Shown: positions 16,995 through 27,983, counted from the first letter of the stretch. The stretch is DNA of 62,387 nucleotides from an uncultured Gemmiger sp. (GCA_947631565.1 CANRLV010000006.1:1-62387); one strand, 5' to 3'. Numbers and translations are program-made. Notes: generated by a model not told the origin, from the sequence alone.

Positions 16995-17843
16995 TTAGCC
17001 CAGCAGCGCCTTGGCGCGGGTCACGCCCGCCGCGCTCAGCTCCCGCCCGCCGGCGGCGGGCAGGGTGGGCAGCTCCTCCCAGGTCACGGTCAGGCCGGGG
17101 TCCTCGGCCAGATAGCCCAGCGTCTGCTCCAGCGCGTGCAGGTCCTGCGCGCGCAGGTCGGTCAGCGTGCGGTCGCCGCTTTGGCGCGCCGCCTCGGCCA
17201 GGTCCGCCAGCACGGCGGGATTTTGGCCCAGCAGCGCCGCCCAGGCGGCGGCGCGCAGCGCGGGGCCGTTGGCTCCGGCGGCCTGTGCCGCCTGCAGAAA
17301 GGCCGTGGTTTTGGCCGCGGTGAGATCGGCGGCGGCGCCGTCCAGGTCCAGTTCGCGGCGCAGCTCCTCGGTCAGCAGGGGGGCGGTGTCCAGCGTATAG
17401 GACGCGGCGCCGTCCAGAAAGGTGGACCAGGTGGCGGCCGTGGCAGCAAAATACCCCTGCGGGGCCAGGCCCACCGTCTGCCCCAGCAGCTGGGCGGCGC
17501 GCGCCGGGCCGGCAGCCATATAGCAGTCGGCCAGCGTGGTCTGGCCGGCCGGGGCGCGGACCAGTGTGTCGGACGGGACGGCGCAAAGCGTCAGCGTGCG
17601 GGCGGGGGCGTCCGCCCGCAGCAAAAAGAACTGCGGCACCTCGCCCTGCACGGCCAGCAGCAGGCGGTGGGTGCCCTGCGCACCCGGGGCCACCGGCACA
17701 TCGCTCTGCCCGGTGGCGGCCTCCAGCAGGGCGCGCTGCTGCTGGCGCTGGCCGGCAAAAAACTGCACGGCCCAGATCATCGGCAGCAGCAACAGCAGCG
17801 TGAGCAGAAAGCTCTGCCCGAAAAGCCATATCTTTTCCCGCAT
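16995..17843 (-). CDS. LCP-like (LytR-CpsA-Psr fold) protein lacking recognisable catalytic residues
   Basis: A 282-residue protein with one N-terminal membrane segment (about 5-27). The middle resembles the LCP fold: RLLLAVQGEVPQFFLLRAD, then a short hydrophobic strand leading to PSDTLV, then AQLLGQTVGLAPQGYFAAT. In true LCP enzymes these positions carry arginines and aspartates that hold polyprenyl-phosphate and magnesium; most are absent here. It may be a regulatory or structural paralog rather than a ligase. The start has AAGGAGAG 7 bases upstream. The assignment is by pattern only. Confidence 0.45.
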   Translation of the reverse strand: MREKIWLFGQSFLLTLLLLLPMIWAVQFFAGQRQQQRALLEAATGQSDVPVAPGAQGTHRLLLAVQGEVPQFFLLRADAPARTLTLCAVPSDTLVRAPAGQTTLADCYMAAGPARAAQLLGQTVGLAPQGYFAATAATWSTFLDGAASYTLDTAPLLTEELRRELDLDGAAADLTAAKTTAFLQAAQAAGANGPALRAAAWAALLGQNPAVLADLAEAARQSGDRTLTDLRAQDLHALEQTLGYLAEDPGLTVTWEELPTLPAAGGRELSAAGVTRAKALLG

Positions 17844-17860
17844 AAAACTCTCTCCTTTGT

Positions 17861-17882
17861 CCCAAACTGTGGATAGTTTGGG
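17861..17882. promoter_or_regulatory. palindrome in the divergent intergenic region
   Basis: CCCAAACT and AGTTTGGG flank a 6-base centre between two divergent genes. This is a possible shared operator. Confidence 0.35.
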
Positions 17883-17928
17883 CCGCACGGCCCGGCACTA
17901 TACCGCCATGACAAAGGAGAGGAACCCC

Positions 17929-18306
17929 ATGCTGCACGATGAACAAGAAAACACCCGCGCCTGCGGGCACGGGCAAAGCGACGATTTTTGGGCCGGCATC
18001 GCCGAGGGCGCCGACATGATCCCCGGCAGCGTGCCACCCGGCGCGGAGGATACCGCCGCCGGCTTGAGCCTGCTCAACAACGGCACCACCCGGTTTGAGG
18101 CCGACGACCCGCTGACCCCGGCCATGCTGCCGTTCATGCCCGTGCCGGACATCGACGGCGGCACCGATGCGGACGAGATCGAGACCACCGACGAGGAAAG
18201 CGAGACTGACATCTCCGGCCCTGACGAGACCGACCCCCTGGGCAGCTGGACCGGCGTGCCCGCCGACGCGGACGAGGTCCCCACCCAGGACGCCGACGAT
18301 CTGTAA
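17929..18306 (+). CDS. small acidic protein of unknown function
   Basis: A 125-residue, strongly acidic protein without signal peptide or membrane segment, rich in Asp, Glu, Thr and Pro. The second half is almost entirely acidic low-complexity (TDADEIETTDEE). The start at 17929 is preceded by AAAGGAGAGG; an ATG at 17908 in the same frame is weaker. It is divergent from the LCP-like gene and followed by a good terminator. No family is recognised. Confidence 0.6.
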   Translation: MLHDEQENTRACGHGQSDDFWAGIAEGADMIPGSVPPGAEDTAAGLSLLNNGTTRFEADDPLTPAMLPFMPVPDIDGGTDADEIETTDEESETDISGPDETDPLGSWTGVPADADEVPTQDADDL

Positions 18307-18313
18307 GCCTTTT

Positions 18314-18346
18314 CCCCGTGCAGGCAAGACCTGCGCGGGGATTTTA
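18314..18346 (+). terminator. terminator after the acidic protein gene
   Basis: An 11-bp stem (one T-G pair) with a CAAGA loop is followed by ATTTTATTT. Confidence 0.75.
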
Positions 18347-18433
18347 TTTGGGTTTCGCGCGGTTTTAGCAAAAAGCGCGGGCGGCGCGGGGTATATTGGG
18401 GGCAGCTACTGCATACATAAGGAGGATGCCCCC

Positions 18434-20785
18434 ATGCCCGTCAAAACGCCCGCGCCGCGCGCCCAGCTCCCCGCGCCGGAAAAGCAGAAAACCACCTACC
18501 GCAAGCTGCTGCACACGCTGCCGCCGCTGCACCTGCCCCGCCCCGCGCTGCACTGGCCGGGTGGGGCGCGCGGCGCCGCCCTGCTGTGGCAGGCGGTGGC
18601 CGCCGCCCTGGGGCTGGTGCTGGGCGCCGGGCAGGTGTACGGCGGCGCCGCCCCCTTCGGGCTGGCGATGGTGCTGGGCTGCGCGCCGGAATACCTGGCG
18701 GCGGCCGCGGTCGGGGCGATGGCCGGCGGGCTGCTGTTCCAGCCGGTGCTGCTGGCCGTGCAGCTCATCGGCGCCATCCTGGCGGCGCTGGCCGCCCGCA
18801 AGCTGCTCGGTGACCGGGACCGTACCTGGCCGGCGGCGCTGGCCGCCGGCGCCGTCCTGCTGGTGGGGCAGGCGCTGGCTGCTTTCCGGTTCGGGGCGTC
18901 GGCGGCACAGAACGCGCTGGTGCTGGGCACGGTGCTGCTGGCGGCCGGCTTCGGCCTGGCCGTGCGCGCGCTGCCGGCGCGCAGCGCCCGCGGCGCATGC
19001 CTGTGGCTGGCGATGCTGGTGGCCTGCCTGCAGCGGCTGCCGGCGCCGGGCCTTTTGCCGGGGCTGCTGGCGGCAGCGCTGGCGGGCTTATGCGCAGCCT
19101 GCGCCGGAACGCTGGAACAGAGCGCGGCACTGAGCATCGCGCTGGCGGCGGCCGTCACGGCGGCCAGCCCTGACCAGAGCTACGCGGCGCTGGCGGCGGC
19201 GCTGGGCACGCTGGCCGCTGCCTGCCTTGCCCCCGGCGAACGGGTGCGCAGCGGCGGGGTGTTCATGGCCGGCTGCGCGCTGGGCGCGCTGGCGGCGCCG
19301 GGCGTGACGGCCGCGCTGCCGCTGCTGTTCAGCTGTGGGCTGGCGGTCGTGCTCTTTCTGCTGCTGCCGGAGAACCTGCTGCAGGCGCTGTTTCCGGTCG
19401 GCACGGCGCCGCTGCCCCACCAGAGCCCGGCGATGAGTGCCGCCGCCCGCCGCCTGAACGGCGTGGCGGATGCATTGGCCGAGGTGGCCCAGACCGTCGA
19501 CGCCGTGTGCGAGCGGCAGGCGGCCGGCCGCGGCGAGAGCTATGACTTCGTCGTCGACTACGCCGCCCGCCGCCTGTGCGGCCGCTGCACCCGGCGCGAG
19601 AGCTGCTGGCTGCACGGCTACAGCGCAACGGTGGACGGGTTGTACCACTTAAAGCCGTATCTGGAGCAAAACGGCCGCGCCGAGCTGGAAAACTTTCCCG
19701 GCCAGCTCAGCGCCTGCATCCACCCGGCCGATTTGTGCAGCGCTGTGACCCACGGTTATCGCCTGTGGCGCAGCCGCCGCCAGCGCCGGGCCCAGCTGGC
19801 CGTGCTGCGCAGCGCCTTGTGCGAGCAGTACGCCGCCGTGGCGGGGGCGCTTTCCCAGCTGGCCGATAAATTGGGTCAGACCGGCCTGCCCGACCCCCGG
19901 CGCGAGGCCCGCGCCGCCCAGCTGTTTGCCGGGCTGGGATTGGAGGCGCTGGAATGCAGCGTCACCACCGACCTGGCCGGCCGCATGACGGTGAGCGTGA
20001 CGGTGGCCCGCACCGCTTTTACCCCGGACGAGCTGGCCGCCCTGACGCTGGAGCTGGGGCGCATCTGCCGCCGCGCGCTCGCGAGCCCCGACATCAGCCA
20101 CTGCCGCACCGTGACCACGCTGACCTTTGCCGAGAAGCCTCTCTACCGCGCCGTGTTCGGGGCCGCCAATCTGCCGGCCGCCGGGCAGGAGGTCAGCGGC
20201 GACGCCTGGGACCAGTTCAGCGACGGCGCCGGCCGCGCCCAGATGCTGGTGTGCGACGGCATGGGCGCCGGGCGCGCCGCCGCCGTGGACGGGCGCATGG
20301 CCGCCCGCCTGACCGCGCAGCTGCTCAAGGCCGGCTTTGCGGCCGAGAGCGCGGCGCGGCTGGTCAACGTGGCGCTGGGCATCAAGAGCGCCGAGGCGGA
20401 ATCCGGCGCCACGCTGGACCTGCTGACCGTGGACCTGTACAGCGGCCGGGCGGGGCTGTTCAAGGCCGGGGCGGCGCCCAGCTACCTGGTGCGCGGCGGC
20501 ATCCCCCGCGCCATCGAGGGCGCCAGCCTGCCCATCGGCATGGTGGACAGCGTGGTCGGCCGTTCCACCGCACTGACCCTGGATGAGGGCGACCTGCTGG
20601 TCATGCTCAGTGACGGGGCCCTGGCCGACGGCGGCGACTGGCTGACCCAGCAGCTGACGCTGTGCGCCCGGCTGGGCCACAGCCCGGCCGAGGTGGCGCA
20701 GACGGTGGCCGAGGCCGCCGCCCGGCGCGTCTCGGCCCACCGCGACGACATCACGGTGGCAGTGCTGCGGCTGGAAAAGGCCTGA
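18434..20785 (+). CDS. spoIIE: stage II sporulation protein E (membrane PP2C-type phosphatase)
   Basis: The 783-residue protein is slightly shorter than the Bacillus protein. The N-terminal half contains about ten Ala/Leu-rich membrane segments (roughly 45-330). A linker with a cysteine cluster (RRLCGRCTRRESCW) and a C-terminal PP2C domain follow. The PP2C metal-binding motifs are present: SGDAWDQF, VCDGMGAG, and the late RDDITVAVL. SpoIIE dephosphorylates SpoIIAA to switch on sigma-F in the forespore and helps form the polar septum. ATG 18434 follows AAGGAGG. Its presence marks a spore-forming lineage. Confidence 0.92.
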   Translation: MPVKTPAPRAQLPAPEKQKTTYRKLLHTLPPLHLPRPALHWPGGARGAALLWQAVAAALGLVLGAGQVYGGAAPFGLAMVLGCAPEYLAAAAVGAMAGGLLFQPVLLAVQLIGAILAALAARKLLGDRDRTWPAALAAGAVLLVGQALAAFRFGASAAQNALVLGTVLLAAGFGLAVRALPARSARGACLWLAMLVACLQRLPAPGLLPGLLAAALAGLCAACAGTLEQSAALSIALAAAVTAASPDQSYAALAAALGTLAAACLAPGERVRSGGVFMAGCALGALAAPGVTAALPLLFSCGLAVVLFLLLPENLLQALFPVGTAPLPHQSPAMSAAARRLNGVADALAEVAQTVDAVCERQAAGRGESYDFVVDYAARRLCGRCTRRESCWLHGYSATVDGLYHLKPYLEQNGRAELENFPGQLSACIHPADLCSAVTHGYRLWRSRRQRRAQLAVLRSALCEQYAAVAGALSQLADKLGQTGLPDPRREARAAQLFAGLGLEALECSVTTDLAGRMTVSVTVARTAFTPDELAALTLELGRICRRALASPDISHCRTVTTLTFAEKPLYRAVFGAANLPAAGQEVSGDAWDQFSDGAGRAQMLVCDGMGAGRAAAVDGRMAARLTAQLLKAGFAAESAARLVNVALGIKSAEAESGATLDLLTVDLYSGRAGLFKAGAAPSYLVRGGIPRAIEGASLPIGMVDSVVGRSTALTLDEGDLLVMLSDGALADGGDWLTQQLTLCARLGHSPAEVAQTVAEAAARRVSAHRDDITVAVLRLEKA

Positions 20786-20798
20786 AACGCTGTCCCCT

Positions 20799-20829
20799 GC
20801 CCGCCCCGCCCAGTCGGGGCGGGCAAATT
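20799..20829 (+). terminator. terminator after spoIIE
   Basis: A 9-bp stem of G and C with an 8-base loop is followed by AAATTTTTC. Confidence 0.7.
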
Positions 20830-20882
20830 TTTCGCAATTTTCCCAAAAAAGCTGTTCCCTTGTTCAGGGTTTTGTGGTAAAA

Positions 20883-20968
20883 TACAACTATCTGGGTAGG
20901 AGTTGTACATTCCGTGTAGGTTTCTGCCACGCAATTTGAACACGGGCGGGCGGCCCGCCCGCCCCGTG
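20883..20968 (+). promoter_or_regulatory. structured leader of the EF-G-like gene
   Basis: Two features precede the ribosome binding site (AAAGAGG at 20972): an inverted repeat TACAACT/AGTTGTA (20883-20907) and a strong hairpin of 13 bp with one bulge (20941-20968). The second ends within 10 bases of the Shine-Dalgarno site and could affect translation. A TAAAAT at 20877 may be the -10 box, without a convincing -35. Confidence 0.35.
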
Positions 20969-20988
20969 TGGAAAGAGGTTTGACCGCT

Positions 20989-23067
20989 ATGGACTACGCA
21001 AGCAAAGACATCCGCAACATCATGGTCGCCGGGCATTCCGGCTGCGGCAAGACGACGCTGGTCGAGGCGCTGCTCAACATGACCGGCGCCACCGAGCGCG
21101 TGGGCCGTGTTGAGGACGGCACCACCGCCAGCGACTTTGACCCCGAGGAGATCCGCCGCAAGGTCTCGCTGAACGCCAGCGTGGTGCCGGTGGAAAAGGA
21201 CGGCACCAAGTACAATCTCATCGACGTGCCCGGCCTGTTCGACTTTGAGACCGGCGCAGCCGAGGCCGCGATGGCCGCCGAGAGCGTGCTGATTTTGGTG
21301 TCCGGCCGGTCCGGTGTCTCGGTTGGCGCCGAGAAGGCCTACAAGCTGGCCGTGCGCCACCACAAGGCGCGGATGATCTTCGTCAACAAGATGGACCTCG
21401 AGAACGCCGACTACTTTAAGATTTTGGAGAGCCTCAAGACCGAGTTCGGGCCCAGCGTCTGCCCGGCCGTGGTGCCCACCCGCCTGGACGACGGCACCGT
21501 GGCCTACCTCAACCTGTTCAGCCGCAAGGCGTTCAAGTACGAAAGCGGCAAGCAGATCCAGATCGACCTGCCGGACCTCGGCCACCGCATGGAGGGGCTC
21601 ATCGCTGCCATGGACGAGGCCATCGCCGAGACCGACGAAGCTTTGATGATGAAGTTCTTTGACGGCGAACCTTTCACCGTCGACGAGATCGTGCAGGGCA
21701 TGGCCACCGGCGTGCGCACCGGCCAGATCACCCCGGTGTTCTGCGGCAGCGCCACCAACCGCCAGGCGCTGGATATGCTGCTGCGCAACATGAAGGAGCT
21801 GCTGCCCGGCGCCGACACCCTGACCGCCGCCGGCGAGACGCCGGACGGCGACGCCGTCGAGCTCACGCCCGACCCCGCCGCCCCGGTCTGCGCCTATGTG
21901 TTCAAGACCGTGGCCGACCCGTTCGTGGGCAAGCTGAGCTATATCAAGGTCATCTCCGGCAAGCTGACCGGCGGCGCCACCGTGACCAACGCCCGCACCG
22001 GCCAGACCGAGCGCCTGGGCAAAACGCTGACCGTCTGCGGCAAAAAGCAGACCGACACCCCGGCCATCGTGGCCGGCGACATCGGCGCCGTGGCCAAGCT
22101 GACCACCGCCCGCACCGGCGACACGCTGTGCGACGCCGCCCGCGTCGTCAGCCTGCCGGCCCCCACCTACCCGGTCGCCACCTACCGCATGGCCATCAAG
22201 GTCGCCAAGAAGGGCGACGAGGGCAAGGTCTCCGGCGCCATCGCCCGCCTCATTGAAGAGGACCCCGCCATCGCCTATGTGATGGACAGCGAGACCAAGC
22301 AGCAGGTCATCAGCGGCCTGGGCAGCCAGCACCTGGAGGTGGCCGTCGCCAAGCTCAAGAACAAGTTCGGCGTCGAGGTCACGCTGGAGGAGCCGCGCGT
22401 GCCCTACCGTGAATCCATCCGCAAGAGCTTCCGCGCCCAGGGCCGCCACAAAAAGCAGACCGGCGGCCACGGCCAGTTCGGCGACGTGTGGATCGAGTTC
22501 AGCCCCATCGAGGGCGACGACATCGTCTTCGAGGAGAAGGTGTTCGGCGGCAGCGTGCCCAAGAACTTCTTCCCGGCCGTCGAAAAGGGCATCCGCCAGG
22601 CCGCCGAGAAGGGCGTGCTGGCCGGCTACCCGATGGTCGGCATGAAGGCGACGCTGGACGACGGCAGCTACCACCCCGTCGATTCGAGCGAAATGGCCTT
22701 CATCATGGCCGCCAAGCTGGCCTACAAGGCCGCCGTGCCCAAGGCCGGCCCCGTGCTGCTGGAGCCCATCGGCACGCTGGTCGCCCATGTGCCGGCCGAC
22801 AACACCGGCGACATCATGAGCGAGGTCACCAAGCGCCGCGGCCGCGTGCTGGGCATGAACCCGGACGAGGACCACCTGCAGGCGGTCGAGGCCGAGGTGC
22901 CGATGGCCGAGATGCAGGACTTCACCACCTTCCTGCGGCAGCTCACCCAGGGCCGCGGCTGGTTCACCTTTGACTTTGTGCGCTACGAGACCCTGCCCCA
23001 GATGCTGGAGGCCAAGGTCATTGAGCAGGCCAAGGCGCTGGGCAACCTGAACGGCGACGACGAGTAA
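20989..23067 (+). CDS. elongation factor G-like GTPase (EF-G paralog)
   Basis: The 692-residue protein has the full EF-G domain order. G1 is GHSGCGKTT, G3 is DVPGLFDF in place of the canonical DTPGH, and G4 is NKMD. A domain II of the translation-factor beta-barrel type follows, then domain IV (QTGGHGQFGDV) and domain V. The altered G3, which lacks the canonical histidine, marks the EF-G-like paralog group found in Firmicutes and Actinobacteria rather than the main FusA; its precise role is unsettled. No ribosomal protein genes adjoin it, which also argues against the str-operon copy. ATG 20989 is chosen over GTG 20968. Confidence 0.8.
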   Translation: MDYASKDIRNIMVAGHSGCGKTTLVEALLNMTGATERVGRVEDGTTASDFDPEEIRRKVSLNASVVPVEKDGTKYNLIDVPGLFDFETGAAEAAMAAESVLILVSGRSGVSVGAEKAYKLAVRHHKARMIFVNKMDLENADYFKILESLKTEFGPSVCPAVVPTRLDDGTVAYLNLFSRKAFKYESGKQIQIDLPDLGHRMEGLIAAMDEAIAETDEALMMKFFDGEPFTVDEIVQGMATGVRTGQITPVFCGSATNRQALDMLLRNMKELLPGADTLTAAGETPDGDAVELTPDPAAPVCAYVFKTVADPFVGKLSYIKVISGKLTGGATVTNARTGQTERLGKTLTVCGKKQTDTPAIVAGDIGAVAKLTTARTGDTLCDAARVVSLPAPTYPVATYRMAIKVAKKGDEGKVSGAIARLIEEDPAIAYVMDSETKQQVISGLGSQHLEVAVAKLKNKFGVEVTLEEPRVPYRESIRKSFRAQGRHKKQTGGHGQFGDVWIEFSPIEGDDIVFEEKVFGGSVPKNFFPAVEKGIRQAAEKGVLAGYPMVGMKATLDDGSYHPVDSSEMAFIMAAKLAYKAAVPKAGPVLLEPIGTLVAHVPADNTGDIMSEVTKRRGRVLGMNPDEDHLQAVEAEVPMAEMQDFTTFLRQLTQGRGWFTFDFVRYETLPQMLEAKVIEQAKALGNLNGDDE

Positions 23068-23084
23068 GCTCTTATAACAGTGTT

Positions 23085-23122
23085 CCGGGCCGTTCCCTGT
23101 GCGGGAACGGCCCGGTTTTTTT
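23085..23122 (+). terminator. strong terminator after the EF-G-like gene
   Basis: A perfect 13-bp GC stem with a TGTGC loop is followed by seven T. Confidence 0.9.
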
Positions 23123-23138
23123 GCGATATCGCGGCGTT

Positions 23139-24896
<1,758 letters not shown>

Positions 24897-25005
24897 GCGC
24901 GCGCCCCCTTTGCCAAAAATTTTACAACTGTATCTATTTTGTATTGTAGCGCGAAATGTACGCGGAAGTGTTGCAAATTCGTGAACTTTACACGCCCGGC
25001 AGGCA

Positions 25006-25040
25006 AAAACCCCGCGCCGGTATCGCCGGCGCGGGGTTTT
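25006..25040. terminator. bidirectional terminator downstream of the mgl operon
   Basis: A 15-bp perfect stem with AAAA/TTTT ends and a TATCG loop lies 12 bases past the last gene of the operon. Confidence 0.85.
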
Positions 25041-25052
25041 AGAAGGTGTGGT

Positions 25053-25319
25053 TCAGCTGTGGCCCTGCACAAAGCCCACGACCACGACGGCGATGAACGC
25101 CGCCACGCAGATGCCGATAAAGACATCCAGCGCCTTGATCGGGATGTTGGGCAGCCGGTCATACAGGCCGGAAAGCGCGGAGCCCGTGTTTGCCCCGGCG
25201 GCCGGGTCCGGCTGATTTGCCGCCGGCGCGGGCGCGGGGTCCGCCTGCTCGGCAGGGACTGTATCCGCAGGTTCTGCCGGCATGGGCTGCGGGGCCAGCT
25301 CGTCGTGTTCCATCTCCAT
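25053..25319 (-). CDS. small single-pass membrane protein, last gene of the mgl operon
   Basis: An 88-residue protein with an acidic, Pro/Ala-rich N-terminal half and one C-terminal membrane segment (ALDVFIGICVAAFIAVVVV) followed by GFVQGHS. Its ATG overlaps the mglC stop by one base (TGATG), so it is probably translationally coupled; a GTG three bases upstream is an alternative. No family is recognised. Its fixed place behind the permease suggests an accessory role in sugar uptake or membrane assembly, which is inference only. Confidence 0.6.
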   Translation of the reverse strand: MEMEHDELAPQPMPAEPADTVPAEQADPAPAPAANQPDPAAGANTGSALSGLYDRLPNIPIKALDVFIGICVAAFIAVVVVGFVQGHS

Positions 25320-26305
25320 CACTTCTTGGCCAGATACTTGCGCAGGTCAAGGGCGACGGCGATGATGATGACAAGGCCCTGGGCGATGAAGGTGTAGGCG
25401 GGGTCGACGCCGAGGAACTGCAGGCAGATCTTCAACGCCTCGAACACCAGCACGCCGACGAGGATGCCGCTCACCTTGCCGACGCCGCCGTTGGCGGAGA
25501 CGCCGCCGATGGTGCAGGCCGCGATGGCCTCGAGCTCATAGCCGAAGCCGGTGGCCGTGGAGGCGCCGCCGGCCTTGGTGCCGACCAGGAAGCCGGCCAG
25601 GCCGTACATCATGCCGGCCAGCAGGTAGATGCGGATGAGGGTGGCCACGACGTTGACGCCGGCCACCTGGGCCGCGTTCTCATTGCCGCCGATGGCGTAC
25701 ATGTACTTGCCGTGGCGGGTCTTGTTGTACAGGAACAGGAAGTAGGCGCCGACGGCGATGGCAAAGAACGCCATGTAGGGCAAAAAGCCGACGTAGCCGC
25801 TGCCCACGGCCAGATAGCTCTGCTTGAAGCCGCCCATCGGCTGGTTGTTGGTGATGATCTGGCAGGTGCCGTAGACGATGGTCTGCATACCCAGCGTAGC
25901 GATGAAGGGCGGGACCTTGAGGAACGCGATGACGCAGCCGTTGATGGCGCCGATGCAGCCCATGATGAGCATGACGATGAGCAGCGCCACGGGCCACGGC
26001 AGGTCCGGCATCCACGGCAGCATACGGGCGGAATAGGTCAGGCTCTGCAGCATCATGGCGGACAGGCAGGCGGCCAGGCCGACCTGACGGCCGGCGGACA
26101 GGTCGGTGCCCTTGGTGATCAGGCAGCCGGACACGCCGCAGGCGATGATGAAGCGCGGCGCCATGTTGGCCAGCAGGTTCTTGGCGTTGGTCGTGCTCCA
26201 GAAGTTCTTGGTCGTGAAGCCGGTGAACAGGATCAGCACCGCGACCAGAATGATGATGGCATTGTTGGAAACGACCTTTTTGAGGTCAAATTTGGTTTTT
26301 CCCAT
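25319..26305 (-). CDS. mglC: galactose/methyl-galactoside ABC permease MglC
   Basis: A 328-residue permease of the ribose/galactose-type (BPD_transp_2) family with about eight to ten membrane segments. Family landmarks are GVSGCLITKGTDLSAGRQVG, the AINGCVIAFLKVPPFIATLG stretch, and GGNENAAQVAGVNV. It forms the channel with MglA; MglB delivers the sugar. It lies 14 bases downstream of mglA. Confidence 0.88.
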   Translation of the reverse strand: MGKTKFDLKKVVSNNAIIILVAVLILFTGFTTKNFWSTTNAKNLLANMAPRFIIACGVSGCLITKGTDLSAGRQVGLAACLSAMMLQSLTYSARMLPWMPDLPWPVALLIVMLIMGCIGAINGCVIAFLKVPPFIATLGMQTIVYGTCQIITNNQPMGGFKQSYLAVGSGYVGFLPYMAFFAIAVGAYFLFLYNKTRHGKYMYAIGGNENAAQVAGVNVVATLIRIYLLAGMMYGLAGFLVGTKAGGASTATGFGYELEAIAACTIGGVSANGGVGKVSGILVGVLVFEALKICLQFLGVDPAYTFIAQGLVIIIAVALDLRKYLAKK

Positions 26306-26319
26306 GGTTTTCCTCCTCC

Positions 26320-27828
26320 TTATTCAAACTGTGTGGCCAAGGCCATGATGTTTTCCTGATCGGCATCCTTGTCTTCGACGAAGCCGGTCACACGGCCGTC
26401 GCACATGACCATGATGCGGTCCGACATACCGATGAGCTCGCCCATCTCGGAGGAGATCATGATGACGCTCTTGCCCTGCTTGGCCAGGTCGGCGATGATG
26501 CAATAGATCTCGTACTTGGCGCCGACGTCGATGCCGCGGGTGGGCTCGTCCAGGATGAAGACATCGGGGTCGTTGGCCAGCCAGCGGCTGATGAGCACCT
26601 TCTGCTGGTTGCCGCCGGACAGCGACTGGATCAGCGTTTTGGAGGAGGGCGTTTTGATGGACAGCTTGGCAACGTTGTCCTGCACGAGCTTTTCGATCTT
26701 GGCGTCGTCCAGCATGATGCCGCCGATCAGGTACTGGTTGAGCGAGGCGATGGAGACGTTGTCCGCCACCGAGAGCACGCCCAGGATGCCGGTGGCACGG
26801 CGGTCCTCGGTCAGCATGGCGATGCCGTGGTTGATGGCGTCCTTGGGCTGCTCGATCTTGAGCTCCTTGCCCTCATAGGTGATGGTGCCGCTGGTGTGCG
26901 CGCGCAGGCCGAACAGGCCTTCCATAAGCTCGGTGCGCTGCGCGCCGACCAGGCCCGCCACGCCCAAGATCTCGCCCTTGCGCACGTTGAAGCTGACGTG
27001 GCGGAAGCTCTTGGGGTTGATGGAGGTGAAATCCTTGACCTCGAACACGACGTCGCCGGGCACGTTCTCGCGCGGGGGATACAGGTTCGAGAGCTCGCGG
27101 CCCACCATGCGGGTGATGATGGCGTCGGTGGTGAGCTCCCTGGCCGGCCAGGTACCGATGTACTGGCCGTCGCGCATGATGGTGACCTCGTCGCTGATGC
27201 GCAGGATCTCGTCCATCTTGTGGCTGATGTAGACGATGGCCACGCCCTTGTCGCGCAGCTCGTTGACGATGGTGAACAGCGCCTCGACCTCGGCCGCGGT
27301 CAGCGAGGAGGTCGGCTCGTCCAAAATCAGCACCTTGCAGTCCGCCGAGACGGCCTTGGCGATCTCGACCAGCTGCATCTGCGACACGCTCAGGCTCCCC
27401 AGCTTGGCATGGGGGTCAAAGTTGAGGTGGACCTCCTTGAGGACCTTGGCGGCATCCTCGTACATTTTGTCATGGTCGATGACGGTGACGGGCCCGAGCT
27501 TTTTGGTCGGGTAGCGGCCGACGTAGATGTTCTCGCCGATGCTGCGCTCCGGGATGGGCTGCAGCTCCTGATGCACCATCGCGATGCCGCGGTTGAGCGC
27601 GTCCAGCGGGCCCTTGATGTCGACCTTTTCGCCCTCATAGATGAGCTCGCCCTCGTCCATGTGGTAGATGCCGAACATACACTTCATCAGCGTGGACTTG
27701 CCGGCGCCGTTCTCGCCCATCAGGGCGTGCACGGTGCCCGGCCGCAGCTTGAGTTCCGCGTGGTCCAGCGCCTTGACGCCGGGAAAGGTTTTGACGACGC
27801 CGCGCATTTCCAAACGATATTCGGACAA
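26320..27828 (-). CDS. mglA: galactose/methyl-galactoside ABC ATPase MglA
   Basis: The 502-residue protein has two fused ABC domains, the usual layout for sugar importers of this class. Walker A of the first is GENGAGKST (38-46), with signature LSVSQMQL and Walker B VLILDEPTSSL. The second domain has LSGGNQQKVLISRW and DEPTRGIDVGAK. The start is a TTG at 27828: it gives MSEYRLEMRG, the family's N-terminus, and AGGGGAAAG stands 7-8 bases upstream. The frame extends 27 codons further without support. It powers import with MglC. Confidence 0.88.
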   Translation of the reverse strand: MSEYRLEMRGVVKTFPGVKALDHAELKLRPGTVHALMGENGAGKSTLMKCMFGIYHMDEGELIYEGEKVDIKGPLDALNRGIAMVHQELQPIPERSIGENIYVGRYPTKKLGPVTVIDHDKMYEDAAKVLKEVHLNFDPHAKLGSLSVSQMQLVEIAKAVSADCKVLILDEPTSSLTAAEVEALFTIVNELRDKGVAIVYISHKMDEILRISDEVTIMRDGQYIGTWPARELTTDAIITRMVGRELSNLYPPRENVPGDVVFEVKDFTSINPKSFRHVSFNVRKGEILGVAGLVGAQRTELMEGLFGLRAHTSGTITYEGKELKIEQPKDAINHGIAMLTEDRRATGILGVLSVADNVSIASLNQYLIGGIMLDDAKIEKLVQDNVAKLSIKTPSSKTLIQSLSGGNQQKVLISRWLANDPDVFILDEPTRGIDVGAKYEIYCIIADLAKQGKSVIMISSEMGELIGMSDRIMVMCDGRVTGFVEDKDADQENIMALATQFE

Positions 27829-27865
27829 TTCACTTTCCCCTTTCTTACAAAGATCAAACAGCCGC

Positions 27866-27983
27866 AAAGCTGTGGCTTTCGGCGGCGCACGGCGCGCACA
27901 GCGCCCCATCGCGCCGCCAAAAGCGGCAGCTTTCCGTCAAACAGGCAAGGGGGTGCGTGCGCACCTTGCACACGCACCCCCTT
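27866..27983 (-). other. two intercistronic hairpins between mglB and mglA
   Basis: A long imperfect hairpin (27866-27933, arms of about 22 bases) and a perfect 13-bp hairpin (27947-27983) lie in the 204-base gap. Neither ends in a T-run on the coding strand. They probably protect the mglB message and reduce read-through, which would give excess binding protein. Confidence 0.5.

Noticed and set aside
24897-25005. CIRCE operator upstream of dnaK
   Set aside because: No TTAGCACTC-N9-GAGTGCTAA or close variant was seen.
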